Shown: in pieces, positions 18,595 through 27,489 of the stretch | How positions within the stretch are numbered: the first letter of the stretch is position 1 | Layout of the letters: the number at the start of each line of letters is the position of its first letter | Source of the DNA: Vibrio maritimus | GTDB taxonomy: Bacteria; Pseudomonadota; Gammaproteobacteria; Enterobacterales; Vibrionaceae | DNA length: 64,000 nt | Direction: 5' to 3' | Assembly: GCA_000755425.1 (NCBI GenBank) | Contig: BBMT01000001.1 | Location: 372,001 to 436,000 of the forward strand | Program-made: the position numbers and the translations under genes | The notes under the pieces: generated by a model | Seen by the model: only the letters and a program-made list of their open reading frames with translations | Databases searched by the model: none | Told to the model about the DNA's origin: nothing

Positions 18595-19428
18595 ATGAAG
18601 GTATTGGTCGCTGGAGCGAGTGGCTATTTAGGTCGGCATGTTACCGAACGTTTTTTGAGCGCTGGTTTTAACGTATATCGCTACCAAAGAAGTAACGCAG
18701 GGGGAGTACCAATCTGTTGTGAACCTACTAGGGTTGATGAAGTCGGCCTTGAGGACTTTGACGTCGTGATCAATTGCGCGCGCCCTCACTGGTCACAATA
18801 TGAGCCTGAGCAGATAGCGCAGATAGAAAGTGAGTTGTTGTCCAAGTTAGAACTGTATGCGTCTCCAAATGCTATAAAAATTCATACCTCGGGTGTGTGG
18901 CTATTTGGTCACGCTACCAAAGCGGAGCTGCATCGCTTCGAGCACAAACCTTTTGAGTCTGTGGAGAGAGATGTTGAAACGATCCATCAAGTTCTGACTC
19001 GAAACTGGCATGTAGTTTACTGCCCAAGCCTAATTTATGGCGGAGAAGATTGCCAGTTGCGTCGAATTCTTGAAGAACGTGAGGATACGGCTGTTGATGT
19101 GGCACTACCCAGTATCGGATACAATCAATATGTCCATGTTGCCGATGTTGCTCAGTTCTATTTGGATCTTGTTGTTAGCCATGCCTGTAATGGAAAGCAG
19201 CATTTTATTGCTGAGGACAAAGGGTACAGCCCTCTTGCGTTTGCTGAACGATTGCAGGAGTACGGTGTGATTACTTGCATTAATCGCTATTCTTGGGAAA
19301 AGTACCAGTCCAAGTTTGCATCCAATGCTGTTGATATTGAAAAACTGCACCTTGATTTACCCATATCAAAACATTTTTCGACAAACCACAAAATTGACGA
19401 TTACCTTGCGGCATGGCTTGAATCTTAA
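18595..19428 (+). CDS. NAD(P)-dependent epimerase/dehydratase-like SDR protein
   Basis: 277 residues with an N-terminal Rossmann fold (MKVLVAGASGYLGRHV), DVVINCARP after the third strand, HTSGVWLFG and PSLIYGGEDCQLRRI, as in extended SDR enzymes. The classical YxxxK pair is not obvious. GACAAGG precedes the start. The downstream intergenic region carries the adenine riboswitch of the next gene. Substrate unknown. Confidence 0.75.
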   Translation: MKVLVAGASGYLGRHVTERFLSAGFNVYRYQRSNAGGVPICCEPTRVDEVGLEDFDVVINCARPHWSQYEPEQIAQIESELLSKLELYASPNAIKIHTSGVWLFGHATKAELHRFEHKPFESVERDVETIHQVLTRNWHVVYCPSLIYGGEDCQLRRILEEREDTAVDVALPSIGYNQYVHVADVAQFYLDLVVSHACNGKQHFIAEDKGYSPLAFAERLQEYGVITCINRYSWEKYQSKFASNAVDIEKLHLDLPISKHFSTNHKIDDYLAAWLES

Positions 19429-19497
19429 AGCTGTGTATTACGTTGTCGTGCTGATGCTGCTATCAATCACCGCTTAAGTTTGGTAAAGTCCCCGCAG

Positions 19498-19564
19498 CTT
19501 CGTATAACCCCAATAATACGGTTTGGGGGTCTCTACCAGTTCCCGAAAAGTGCTGATTACGAAG
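19498..19564 (+). promoter_or_regulatory. Adenine riboswitch (purine aptamer)
   Basis: Complete purine aptamer. P1 is CTTCGTA / TACGAAG, P2 is built from CCCCAA and the complementary TTTGGGG around loop ATAATACGG, J2/3 contains TCTCTACC, and P3 has loop CCGAAAA. The GG of loop 2 and CC of loop 3 can make the known kissing contact. J3/1 reads GATTA, so the discriminator (position 74 in the standard numbering) is T at 19557. This specifies adenine rather than guanine. It precedes an adenine/adenosine deaminase gene by 135 bases. Confidence 0.93.
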
Positions 19565-19571
19565 AGTTAGG

Positions 19572-19643
19572 ATGGCATTGCTGTCTTTACTCTTTGTATT
19601 GGCGTTAGAAAATTCTCTTCATCTGTTCCTATACTCAGAGTAA
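19572..19643 (+). CDS. Possible 23-residue leader peptide after the riboswitch
   Basis: ATG to TAA open frame encoding a hydrophobic peptide beginning [13 protein letters not shown]. It starts eight bases after the aptamer. GAAGAG at 19561-19566, partly inside the 3' strand of P1, could act as its ribosome-binding site. No homologue is known to me, and it may be a chance frame. Confidence 0.3.
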   Translation: MALLSLLFVLALENSLHLFLYSE

Positions 19644-19699
19644 GTGCATCCGCAAGCCCCATAAGCCGTTTAGGCTCTCATAAGCATAATAGGTGGTAT

Positions 19700-20707
19700 A
19701 TGAACGCATTTATTCAAGGTCTTCCAAAGGTCGAGTTACACCTTCACATCGAAGGCTCTCTTGAACCAGAACTACTTTTCAATTTAGCAAAACGTAATCA
19801 AATCGACATACCGTACGACTCACCAGAAGCGCTTCGCAAAGCGTATGAGTTTGATGATTTACAGTCATTTCTGGATATTTACTATCAAGGTGCTAATGCA
19901 CTGCAAACCGAGCAAGATTTTTACGACCTAACTTGGGCATATTTAGAGCGTTGTCAGCACGATAACGTGATTCACACGGAAATCTTTTTTGATCCACAAA
20001 CCCATACTGATAGGGGAATCGCGTTTGATACCGTAATCAAGGGAATTGTTCGTGCGTTAAAAGATGGCCAACAGAAGCTGGAAATAAGCTCTAAGTTGAT
20101 TATGTGCTTCTTGCGTCACCTTTCTGAGGAAGCGGCAATTGAAACGCTCAAACAAGCCATTCCTTACAAAAATGAAATTATAGGTGTGGGTCTGGATTCT
20201 TCCGAGCAAGGTCACCCGCCTGAAAAGTTTGCCCGTGTATTTGAGATGGCTAGAGAGCATGGCTTTTTAACTGTCGCGCATGCAGGGGAAGAAGGCCCTG
20301 CCCAAAACATTACTGATGCGATCAGTATGTTGGGTGTCAGCCGTGTTGATCATGGTGTCCGCTGCGTTGAAAATGAGGCGCTGGTAGCGCAGCTGATTGA
20401 GTCTAAGATGCCGCTTACGGTATGTCCGCTATCGAACATAAAGCTTCGTGTGTTTGATGATATGCGAGAACACAATATTGTAGAGCTGCTAAGAAGGGGG
20501 GTCGCAGTGACCATCAATTCAGATGATCCTGCCTACTTTGGCGGCTATATGACAGATAACTTTGTTGCGGTCAGTCAGGCTCACTTTCTAACCCATGAAG
20601 AGCTCGCACAATTTACGCTTAATGCCATAGACGCCAGCTTTATTGATGACATGCAGAAGCAAGCTTACCGGAAAAAGGTGACGGACTATTTGAATTCGGC
20701 AGTTTAG
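19700..20707 (+). CDS. add: Adenine deaminase (adenosine deaminase superfamily)
   Basis: 335 residues of the metal-dependent adenosine/adenine deaminase family: [16 protein letters not shown] (His14, His16 metal ligands), [40 protein letters not shown] and [11 protein letters not shown]. The SSExGHPPxKF and [10 protein letters not shown] signatures match the subgroup shown to be adenine deaminases, such as Pseudomonas PA0148, better than classical E. coli Add. It would convert adenine to hypoxanthine and ammonia. An adenine riboswitch lies upstream, so expression should rise with adenine. AGGTGG precedes the ATG. The symbol add is used in vibrios for the riboswitch-controlled homologue. Confidence 0.9.
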   Translation: MNAFIQGLPKVELHLHIEGSLEPELLFNLAKRNQIDIPYDSPEALRKAYEFDDLQSFLDIYYQGANALQTEQDFYDLTWAYLERCQHDNVIHTEIFFDPQTHTDRGIAFDTVIKGIVRALKDGQQKLEISSKLIMCFLRHLSEEAAIETLKQAIPYKNEIIGVGLDSSEQGHPPEKFARVFEMAREHGFLTVAHAGEEGPAQNITDAISMLGVSRVDHGVRCVENEALVAQLIESKMPLTVCPLSNIKLRVFDDMREHNIVELLRRGVAVTINSDDPAYFGGYMTDNFVAVSQAHFLTHEELAQFTLNAIDASFIDDMQKQAYRKKVTDYLNSAV

Positions 20708-20747
20708 CGAGGTCAATATAGAAAGCGGTTGAACGCCAAGGAAAGTT

Positions 20748-20798
20748 AAGTCGTCACTCCCGAAAAAGGTGGCAGCCTCAAAAAAGGAATGACGACTT
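20748..20798 (+). repeat. Long inverted repeat downstream of the deaminase gene
   Basis: AAGTCGTCA pairs with TGACGACTT, and the adjoining TCC with GGA, enclosing about 30 bases. A second small stem (ACTCAG / CTGAGT) follows near 20810-20835. No U-run follows, so it is not a standard terminator; it may be an mRNA-end structure. Confidence 0.4.
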
Positions 20799-21051
20799 TA
20801 GTGGTAGACTCAGAGGTGGTTAATCAACTGAGTGATTTATTTGTAGCGCGTTCTGTTATTACCTGCAATACAACAAGTTATGAAACCCCAATTAGAATCC
20901 GGTTTTGTGAAACATTTCACTTTATGTAGAGGAAAATTGATGTAGTGCATTTTGTTGTACTACACCAATTTGCGTTTGATTGTGTGCAAGCTCAATTGAG
21001 CGCGCTATCCTTAAGCTAACGTCTTCTCAGCATCTATCGCGAGGAAGTGAC

Positions 21052-21896
21052 ATGGGGAAATTGGCTTGGCTAGTGTTGTTCGTTGTATCGTGCAACGTTC
21101 ATGCTCTGCAGCGTTCATGGGATGAAGTATCGGTGCCTAGTGAAGGGGAATCCAGTTCAATAGGCAGTTATGCCAATGGCTGTTTAGCTGGTGGACAACA
21201 GCTTTCTCTAAAGGGTGAGGGCTATCAAGTCATTCGCTCGCAGCGTAATCGCTACTATGGTCATCGAGATATGATTGCTTATTTGACCGAACTAGCTGGT
21301 AACGTCGATAAGCTAGGGATAGGGCATTTACTTGTGGCTGACATATCAATGCCAAGGGGAGGGCGCTTTACTTCTGGTCACGCGAGTCATCAAACTGGGC
21401 TTGATGCCGATATTTGGCTAAGACTCCCTAATGCCCCTCTCAATGCAGAAGAGGCGGCGGATCCCAAACCTTATCCAGTCGTAGACATTGAAAAGTATCG
21501 TTTCAAACAAGATAAATGGACGACGAATCACGAACTCCTGCTTCAAGTCGCTGCTGTTGATGAACGAGTAGCACGAATCTTTGTCCATCCTTTAATCAAA
21601 AAGCAGCTTTGTGAAGTCGAATGGAAAGATAGAGACTGGCTTCGTAAAGTGCGTCCATGGTGGGGTCATTACTACCATTTTCACGTAAGGCTGCATTGCC
21701 TGAAGGGGAGGGAAAGTGCATAGCGCAAAACCCTCCACCACCGGGAGATGGTTGCGGGCAAGAGCTTGCATCGTGGAAGCCTTATATCCCAGCTAAGAAA
21801 AAGCCTGCAGATAAGGTCACTAAAAAAGCTCCGCCCAAAAAACGCGTATCAAAGCCAAAGTTCCAAGAGTGTATTGCGTTATTGGCTGAGCCCTAA
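21052..21896 (+). CDS. mepA: Penicillin-insensitive murein endopeptidase MepA, frameshifted
   Basis: Periplasmic LAS-type metallopeptidase that cuts D-Ala-meso-DAP cross-links. A signal peptide (MGKLAWLVLFVVSCNVHA) is followed by IGSYANGCLAGG, the metal motif SGHASHQTGLDADIW and WWGHYYHFHVRL, all MepA hallmarks. The frame breaks at about 21696; extending CC to CCC gives HCPEGEGKC and the typical GDGCGQELASW tail, then a Lys/Pro-rich C-terminus. GAGGAAG five bases before the ATG at 21052 sets the start; an upstream in-frame ATG would spoil the signal peptide. Restored length is about 281 residues. Confidence 0.88.
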
Positions 21897-21904
21897 TTAG
21901 GCTG

Positions 21905-22242
21905 TTATTGAAGTCGATACTCGATGGTGACCTGATTACCGTCGACACGAATATTGGTAATGTCACCGTCGATTGTAAGGCGAGTATTGAAAGTTCGGTC
22001 AGCTTCGCTAACAAAATGGCTGCGCATCGATGGCAAGTGGTGGCATGGGTCGATATGTAATAGGCGACAAAAGCGATCGACAAAATTGGCGTCTAAAGCT
22101 GGTTGCCATTGAGTCGATTGGACAGTTCAATTTGACTGACGTTGAGGCGTTTGGCCACTTCCATCTGTGTAATGTGCATTTTTGCTTTCTGTGACATCCA
22201 GACACGGTAAAGCGCTTCAGTATCTTGTTGTGTAAAATTCAT
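21905..22242 (-). CDS. Small helix-turn-helix protein, frameshifted
   Basis: Hidden by a frameshift, so it looks like no gene at first. The N-terminus MNFTQQDTEALYRVWMSQKA continues into MEVAKRLNVSQIELSNRLNG, which resembles a Cro/CI-type HTH. After about 49 codons a TAG appears; lengthening CC to CCC at about 22101 gives GNPALDANFVDRFCRLLHID and an open frame to TAA (DGNQVTIEYRL). Restored length is about 112 residues. Likely a DNA-binding regulator of unknown targets. It is convergent with mepA, eight bases apart. Confidence 0.65.
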
Positions 22243-22681
22243 TATTAACCCCTGCAATTAGTTGGAATTGTCCCATTCCCTTTTATGCCGCGTATTTCAG
22301 CTTAGCTTAGCCTTGATGTTGTCAGAGCCTTGCAAGCCAGGTAAAGCCACTGTCCGATTGAGGACAAATGCACGTCAATATTTTGATGAACTTTGTGTTG
22401 CATAGTGAGAGGTTCTCACTAGGTAAGAATTTCTCTTGGTTTCTGAATTATATTTACTGTGTGTTGCGCGCTGGATGGTGTTTCTGCCTATATCAAAGAG
22501 ATCGATTTGGTCTGGTTCAGCTAGACTGAAAATTATACAACTTGGTAACAATATTAGTGATGAAGCTCTCAAAAAGAACCCGTTAATCCCCTTTTACTGT
22601 CTGGTTGTATAGCATCTGCTAATGGTTGTGGAGTTATTGATTTGTCATAAAAATCAGTAAAACTATAAAGCTAGGAATCAA
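22243..22681. other. Intergenic region between the HTH gene and the diguanylate cyclase gene
   Basis: No credible coding frame or structured element seen. It should contain the two divergent promoters. Confidence 0.4.
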
Positions 22682-23878
22682 ATGGATACATTGACCGCAT
22701 TTTCTCTCGATATGAGAACGTTGAATTTTGTGATGATATTGTTCAGCGTCATATATTGTATCGGGTTATTTTTATTCGCACAGACACAAGTCAAAACCCA
22801 AGGCCTAAGATTATTTGCGCTAGCTCTGCTGGTCATGGGGAGTGGACCGTTGCTAATTAGTTTACGCGGGGTGGTGCCGGATTGGATTTCTATAATAGTC
22901 GCCAACACATTAATAGCGATTTCTTTCCATATGATCTTGCATGGTATGTGTCAATTCCGGGGCGTAAAGGCACAATTTGCACATACTTTCAGTTGGATCG
23001 TCCCTGTTGTCTTGGCATTGAATCTTTATTTTACCTATGAAGCGAACTCTATAAATCAGCGTATCTTGGTTAGTGCCGTCTCCATCAGTATTTTAGCTCT
23101 TGCGACTGCTTACGTGGTCATAGTGGGCAAGCATAAAGATTACCAACCCGCTGTGTGGACAATGGCAGCGACGTTTGGCAGTTTTGGGTTCTTTATGCTA
23201 TTTCGAGCGTTTTACACTTGGAATAGCGTGGAAATTTATCACTTTATGAATGCAGATCTGGTTCATAAATTGACTTTCTTGTTTAGTATTTTCCTTGTCG
23301 TTGCATCGAGTTTTAGCATGCTTTGGTTAATTAACATGCGTCAGCTCGATGATATTTATGCATTGTCTTATTTTGACTCCCTTACTAATTTACGCAATCG
23401 TCGTGCTCTTGACAGTTATACGCTAGCATTAACTGATGAGGAGGAAAAACTGAAATGCAAACTAAGCATAATTATGCTTGATATTGATAGATTTAAGCTG
23501 ATTAATGATCGCTACGGCCACGTCATCGGCGATAAAGTAATAAAGGCAGTCGCCACTCAGATAAAAGGAACCTCGAATGCACCCAAAGCCATTTATCGAT
23601 TTGGTGGCGATGAATTTATTATCGTATTGAACAATCAGACCATAGACTTTACCCACTTTCTAGCTGAATCAATGCGAACGCGCGTGGTTGAACATGTGCG
23701 TGTTGATGGAATGTCTGCCAAAGTCAGCTGCAGTTTTGGTGTGGCAGAGTCTCTTTGTGATGAAAGTTGGGATGCGCTGGTTGCACGAGCAGACGAGGCC
23801 TTGTATCGAGCAAAGCAAGAAGGTCGAAATTGTGTCCAAATAGCCTCTGAGCGTGCTCAACTTATTGCGAACGTATAA
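22682..23878 (+). CDS. Membrane diguanylate cyclase (GGDEF)
   Basis: 398 residues: six or seven membrane helices in residues 10-218, then a GGDEF domain with FDSLTNLRNRRAL, MLDIDRFKLINDRYGHVIGD and an intact active-site RFGGDEF (308-312). It should make c-di-GMP from two GTP. There is no RxxD inhibitory site five residues before the GGDEF motif (NAPKA there), so product inhibition may be absent. The membrane part resembles the MHYT/7TM-like sensor modules only in general shape; no ligand can be named. AGGA precedes the ATG. Confidence 0.9.
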   Translation: MDTLTAFSLDMRTLNFVMILFSVIYCIGLFLFAQTQVKTQGLRLFALALLVMGSGPLLISLRGVVPDWISIIVANTLIAISFHMILHGMCQFRGVKAQFAHTFSWIVPVVLALNLYFTYEANSINQRILVSAVSISILALATAYVVIVGKHKDYQPAVWTMAATFGSFGFFMLFRAFYTWNSVEIYHFMNADLVHKLTFLFSIFLVVASSFSMLWLINMRQLDDIYALSYFDSLTNLRNRRALDSYTLALTDEEEKLKCKLSIIMLDIDRFKLINDRYGHVIGDKVIKAVATQIKGTSNAPKAIYRFGGDEFIIVLNNQTIDFTHFLAESMRTRVVEHVRVDGMSAKVSCSFGVAESLCDESWDALVARADEALYRAKQEGRNCVQIASERAQLIANV

Positions 23879-23883
23879 AGTAA

Positions 23884-24264
23884 TTATTGTCCCAATAGCA
23901 GTGGAACATGGGCCTTGCCGATCGTAAAGATGGTCAACCATATACCGCATGTAATCAACATCACAACAAATCGGGTACGTTTTGCGAGTGGAAATTGGAA
24001 AATAACCATAGTACTGATCGCATAAACGACAAACAGACTGAGTTTCTCGGTAAGCCAAGGGTTCGAGATTGGAAATTGCCCAATAGTCATGCAAAGTCCT
24101 GCTGCGCTAAGCAACATAAAGGCAGTCAGTACTTGATGAATGACCAGCGCGAATTTGTTTTCAACTAGAGCGGAATGGCTAAAACCCCACCAAGCGCGAA
24201 TGATGAAGCTGATAAAGCTCAGTAGTGCCAAAGTGACGTGTGTTTTCAAAAGTAGCGTGTACAT
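23884..24264 (-). CDS. SirB2-like inner-membrane protein
   Basis: 126 residues with four membrane helices: HVTLALLSFISFIIRAWW, IHQVLTAFMLLSAAGLCM, LSLFVVYAISTMVIFQF and FVVMLITCGIWLTIFTIG. The pattern HxxxAxLSxxxFxxRxxW at the start is that of SirB2/YciQ-type small membrane proteins. Function unknown. Convergent with the diguanylate cyclase gene. Confidence 0.75.
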   Translation of the reverse strand: MYTLLLKTHVTLALLSFISFIIRAWWGFSHSALVENKFALVIHQVLTAFMLLSAAGLCMTIGQFPISNPWLTEKLSLFVVYAISTMVIFQFPLAKRTRFVVMLITCGIWLTIFTIGKAHVPLLLGQ

Positions 24265-24759
24265 AAATATCTAAATAACCTCAAGCCGCCGCCGCGGTGC
24301 CACCCAAGTCGTGCTCGCTGACTCAAACATTGAGCTCAGTGTTTGTTAGCACTAGCAGGGTATAAAGCTTTTACACAGTGTTTACAATTTCATGTCGCCA
24401 CGATAGGGAATAGTACTGAGTCGGTCTTTGATGTAAATCAAGTGTTACTTCGTTGTTTCTTTTATCTGCTCAATAGGGTTCCTAGAACGTGATGTCCGCC
24501 GGACAATGTGCCGATTTATACACACTCATACGTTTTACTGATGTTCTAATCCACTGAAATTAGGGGAGATACTTTACCTATTTGTAGATCTCATACAACA
24601 CGCCGTTTAGTCATGTTGTTTCCCAATTGATGTAAGTTTGCCTAGTTGTTTATGGATTGTTTCCGGGTGTATGTTGTTTTCACAATAAAAACAGCGCAAA
24701 TAGCGTGAACATTTTTTAGTCGGTACTTTCCGACTTACTCTTTCCCCCGGAGAAACAAC
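24265..24759. other. Intergenic region upstream of the aldehyde dehydrogenase gene
   Basis: About 495 bases with no gene. A small hairpin AGTCGG / CCGACT (24718-24735) lies just before the GGAG ribosome-binding site of the next gene and might affect its translation. Nothing else stands out. Confidence 0.4.
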
Positions 24760-26130
24760 ATGGCGATTAGAACATTAAACCCATATACCAATCAGATAGA
24801 ACAGCAGTTCGACACTTGGCAAGACGCTCAAGTCGTGGAGCGAATTGATACAGCTCAGGCTGCTTTTAAAGCGTGGAGAGCAACAAGTCATCAGGAGCGA
24901 GCGGCTTTGCTTTCCCGCGTCGCTTTGTTGTTAGAAGAGCGAGCAGAGCACTATGCGGCTCTTATGACGACAGAGATGGGTAAATTGCACAGCCAAGGTG
25001 TCGCCTTGGAAATCCCACTCTGTGCGCAAATATGTCGCTATTATGCTGAGCACGGCGAGCGCTTTCTTGCTGCGGAACCAATTGAAGAAGTCACAATCGG
25101 TCGAGCCGAAATTCAAAATCACCCACTCGGTGTGATTTATGGTGTTATGCCTTGGAATTTTCCGTTTTATCAAGTGATTCGTTTTATTGCACCTAACGTG
25201 ATGGTTGGTAATAGCGTTGTCTTTAAACATGCGTCTAACGTTCCTCAGTGTGCAGAGGCGATCAGTGAGTTATTTGAAGATGCGGGTGCGCCTAAAGGAT
25301 TGATTCAGCACTTGTTTGTTGCATCGAGCCAGTCTGAGCTGATTATTGCTGATAAACGAGTGCAAGGTGTGTCGCTTACGGGTAGTGAAAAAGCCGGAGC
25401 AAGTGTGGCTGCACTGGCAGGTAAACATTTGAAAAAAGTGGTGATGGAACTGGGTGGTAACGACCCGTTTATCGTGCTTGCTGATGCCGACGTTGATAAA
25501 GCAGTAGAGCTGGCAGCAATCGCGAAAATGTTCAACTCAGGCCAAGTTTGCATTAGTGCTAAGCGATTTATTGTTGCTGATGAAGTCTATGATGAGTTCA
25601 TTGAGAAGTTTGCTGCAGCGCTGGGGAGTCTAAAGGCGGGCGACCCTATGGATCCCCAAACCGGTTATGCGCCAGTCGTGAGTGTTCAAGAGCGTGATTA
25701 TTTACTTGCGCAAATCCAGCACGCTGTTGAACAAGGTGCTAGTTTGATATTGGGAGGTGAATCTGAAGCGCTAGAAGGAGCATGGCTCAAGCCAACGATT
25801 CTTGCCGATGTTACTCCGCAGATGGATGTGTTTGATGAAGAGTTGTTTGGACCTATTGCCGTCGTTTATCGCGTTGGTAGTGATGAAGATGCGATTGAAC
25901 TTGCCAACAATAGCTCTTATGGATTGAGTTCTGCTGTCATTTCAGAAAGCATCGATCGCGCTACTGCGGTCGCCGCAGCATTAGAATGTGGTGCGTCGTT
26001 TATCAATACCTTCTCAATGTCGGAGGCGTGCCTTCCGTTTGGTGGCATTAAAAATTCTGGATTTGGTCGTGAGCTAGGCCGATTAGGGCTGGATGAGTTT
26101 GTAAACAAGAAGCTGGTTAGGTTCGCGTAG
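24760..26130 (+). CDS. sad: NAD(P)-dependent succinate-semialdehyde dehydrogenase (Sad/YneI-like)
   Basis: 456-residue aldehyde dehydrogenase. It shows the active-site Glu230 in MELGGNDPF, catalytic Cys264 in NSGQVCISAKRF, the coenzyme loop TGSEKAG and MPWNFPFYQVIRF. The overall match and length are closest to E. coli Sad (YneI), including CRYYAEHGERFL and KNSGFGRELGRLGLDEFVN. It would oxidise succinate semialdehyde to succinate; other small aldehydes are possible. Single gene. Confidence 0.85.
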   Translation: MAIRTLNPYTNQIEQQFDTWQDAQVVERIDTAQAAFKAWRATSHQERAALLSRVALLLEERAEHYAALMTTEMGKLHSQGVALEIPLCAQICRYYAEHGERFLAAEPIEEVTIGRAEIQNHPLGVIYGVMPWNFPFYQVIRFIAPNVMVGNSVVFKHASNVPQCAEAISELFEDAGAPKGLIQHLFVASSQSELIIADKRVQGVSLTGSEKAGASVAALAGKHLKKVVMELGGNDPFIVLADADVDKAVELAAIAKMFNSGQVCISAKRFIVADEVYDEFIEKFAAALGSLKAGDPMDPQTGYAPVVSVQERDYLLAQIQHAVEQGASLILGGESEALEGAWLKPTILADVTPQMDVFDEELFGPIAVVYRVGSDEDAIELANNSSYGLSSAVISESIDRATAVAAALECGASFINTFSMSEACLPFGGIKNSGFGRELGRLGLDEFVNKKLVRFA

Positions 26131-26145
26131 TTCTGATTATACTCT

Positions 26146-26171
26146 CGAGCATGCCCATACGGACATGCTCG
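26146..26171 (+). terminator. Possible weak terminator after the aldehyde dehydrogenase gene
   Basis: Stem CGAGCATG / CATGCTCG with a ten-base loop between convergent genes. No U-run follows. Confidence 0.45.
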
Positions 26172-26174
26172 TCA

Positions 26175-27203
26175 TTACTTCCTTTCGGTACTCTGGTCGC
26201 CTTTAGAGCGTTCAAAAAGCATGTCGTAAAACCGTTGCCTGTCTTCTACGCTGCTACGGCGATGAGTCAGGTAGGCAACGTGTTCATTGCCGGCCGCCCC
26301 CTCTTTTAACACGATGCTCCACAATGCGTTGAGCTCATTGGGAACGATGGAATAACGTACGTCGATAATGCGCTTATTATTCTCTTCGCTAAGGGCGACA
26401 AAACCATCCGAAAACCAAGAAAAACGTGCGATATCTTTGGCTTGCTGCGAATCTTCATGTAACCAGGGAAACGCTCTCTCCATGTTTAGTTTTGCTACAC
26501 TAGTTCCTGGATATACAGTCAGCTTTTGTCCTGCTCTCACCGCATCAATGTAAAACCTTCCATCAGCTTCATAGATAACCTTCCAAACGAGAATATTGCC
26601 AAAACTGGGTTTTGCTTCGAGCCTAACTGGGCTGTGATTACGTTCGTTTACGACTTGCCAACCGATACGTTCTGCTCTGTCTCTTTGCAGCATGCCTAGG
26701 GTTGGATAAATCAGTGCCCATAGGAACGCGACTCTTGCGATGGCAGGGCTTCGTTTCCACAAAGCGATAGCCAATACAATGAGCAGTGGGAGCGTGAATA
26801 GGGGTCGATGACAGAAATGCTGTTAAAAGCAAAGCGCTCATTAGTCAGTGGCCAGAATAGTTGCGTGCCATATGAGGTGCACGCGTCTAAAAGCCCATGA
26901 GTTGCATAACCAAGTGTGCAATAGAGCCAGGATTGCTTGAATGAGAAGCCACGCTTTTTGGCAATCAGAGGGTGCAAAAGCATGGCACAAATAAGGCTCC
27001 TATCGGATGAACAGCAGTGAATGGGTAAATTGTCGATGAAACTCTAAGAACAATAGCGGATCGTGCGAAGAGCGGATCAATACGTCTATATCGGGTGCTA
27101 GTCCAGATAGCAGACCTAAAGCCCCCGCGACCACAAACCTAGGTCGGTTACTCGCCGATTGCGATAATGATGCCCCCAACAGTCCTTGTGATAATGGATC
27201 CAT
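26175..27203 (-). CDS. YdjM-like membrane-bound metal-dependent hydrolase (DUF457), three frameshifts
   Basis: About 343 residues when restored. It begins MDPLSQGLLGASLSQ, then GLLSGLAPDIDVLI and HRQFTHSLLF, the DUF457/YdjM pattern with D and H ligands. The frame breaks near 27006 (CC), near 26990 (TTT) and near 26809 (CCCC). Adding one base to each run gives FIPIGALF, then LICAM-type continuity, and VIDPLFTLPLLIVLAIALW. The middle part (TLGYATHGLLDACTSYGTQL) has the second His/Asp cluster, and the C-terminal third is a soluble domain. The exact hydrolase substrate is unknown; the E. coli relative is SOS-regulated. Confidence 0.72.
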
Positions 27204-27489
27204 AAATTATGCTGCGATCGCTTGAGAATAAATAACAGAGAATACAATAAGCTATAGCAGTAAATCGGAAGAAGCGACAATATTAAGGCGTTGTTATTGT
27301 CTTTATACGAGTGGTTTTGTCATGGCTTGCGACTGCACTAACTATGATGGGTTTCAAATAATTTAACTTTACATCCCCTATATGCAACTTGGGTCGCAAT
27401 GTTGGGTGTTTATTTTGAATAAGCGTCACGAAATGTGCATCGTTGCATTGTTAAATTACAATCCGAAATGAATCAAAGGATGGAAAACA

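Noticed and set aside
19498..19564. Guanine-specific purine riboswitch
   Set aside because: The J3/1 discriminator is T, not C, which specifies adenine; the downstream gene agrees.
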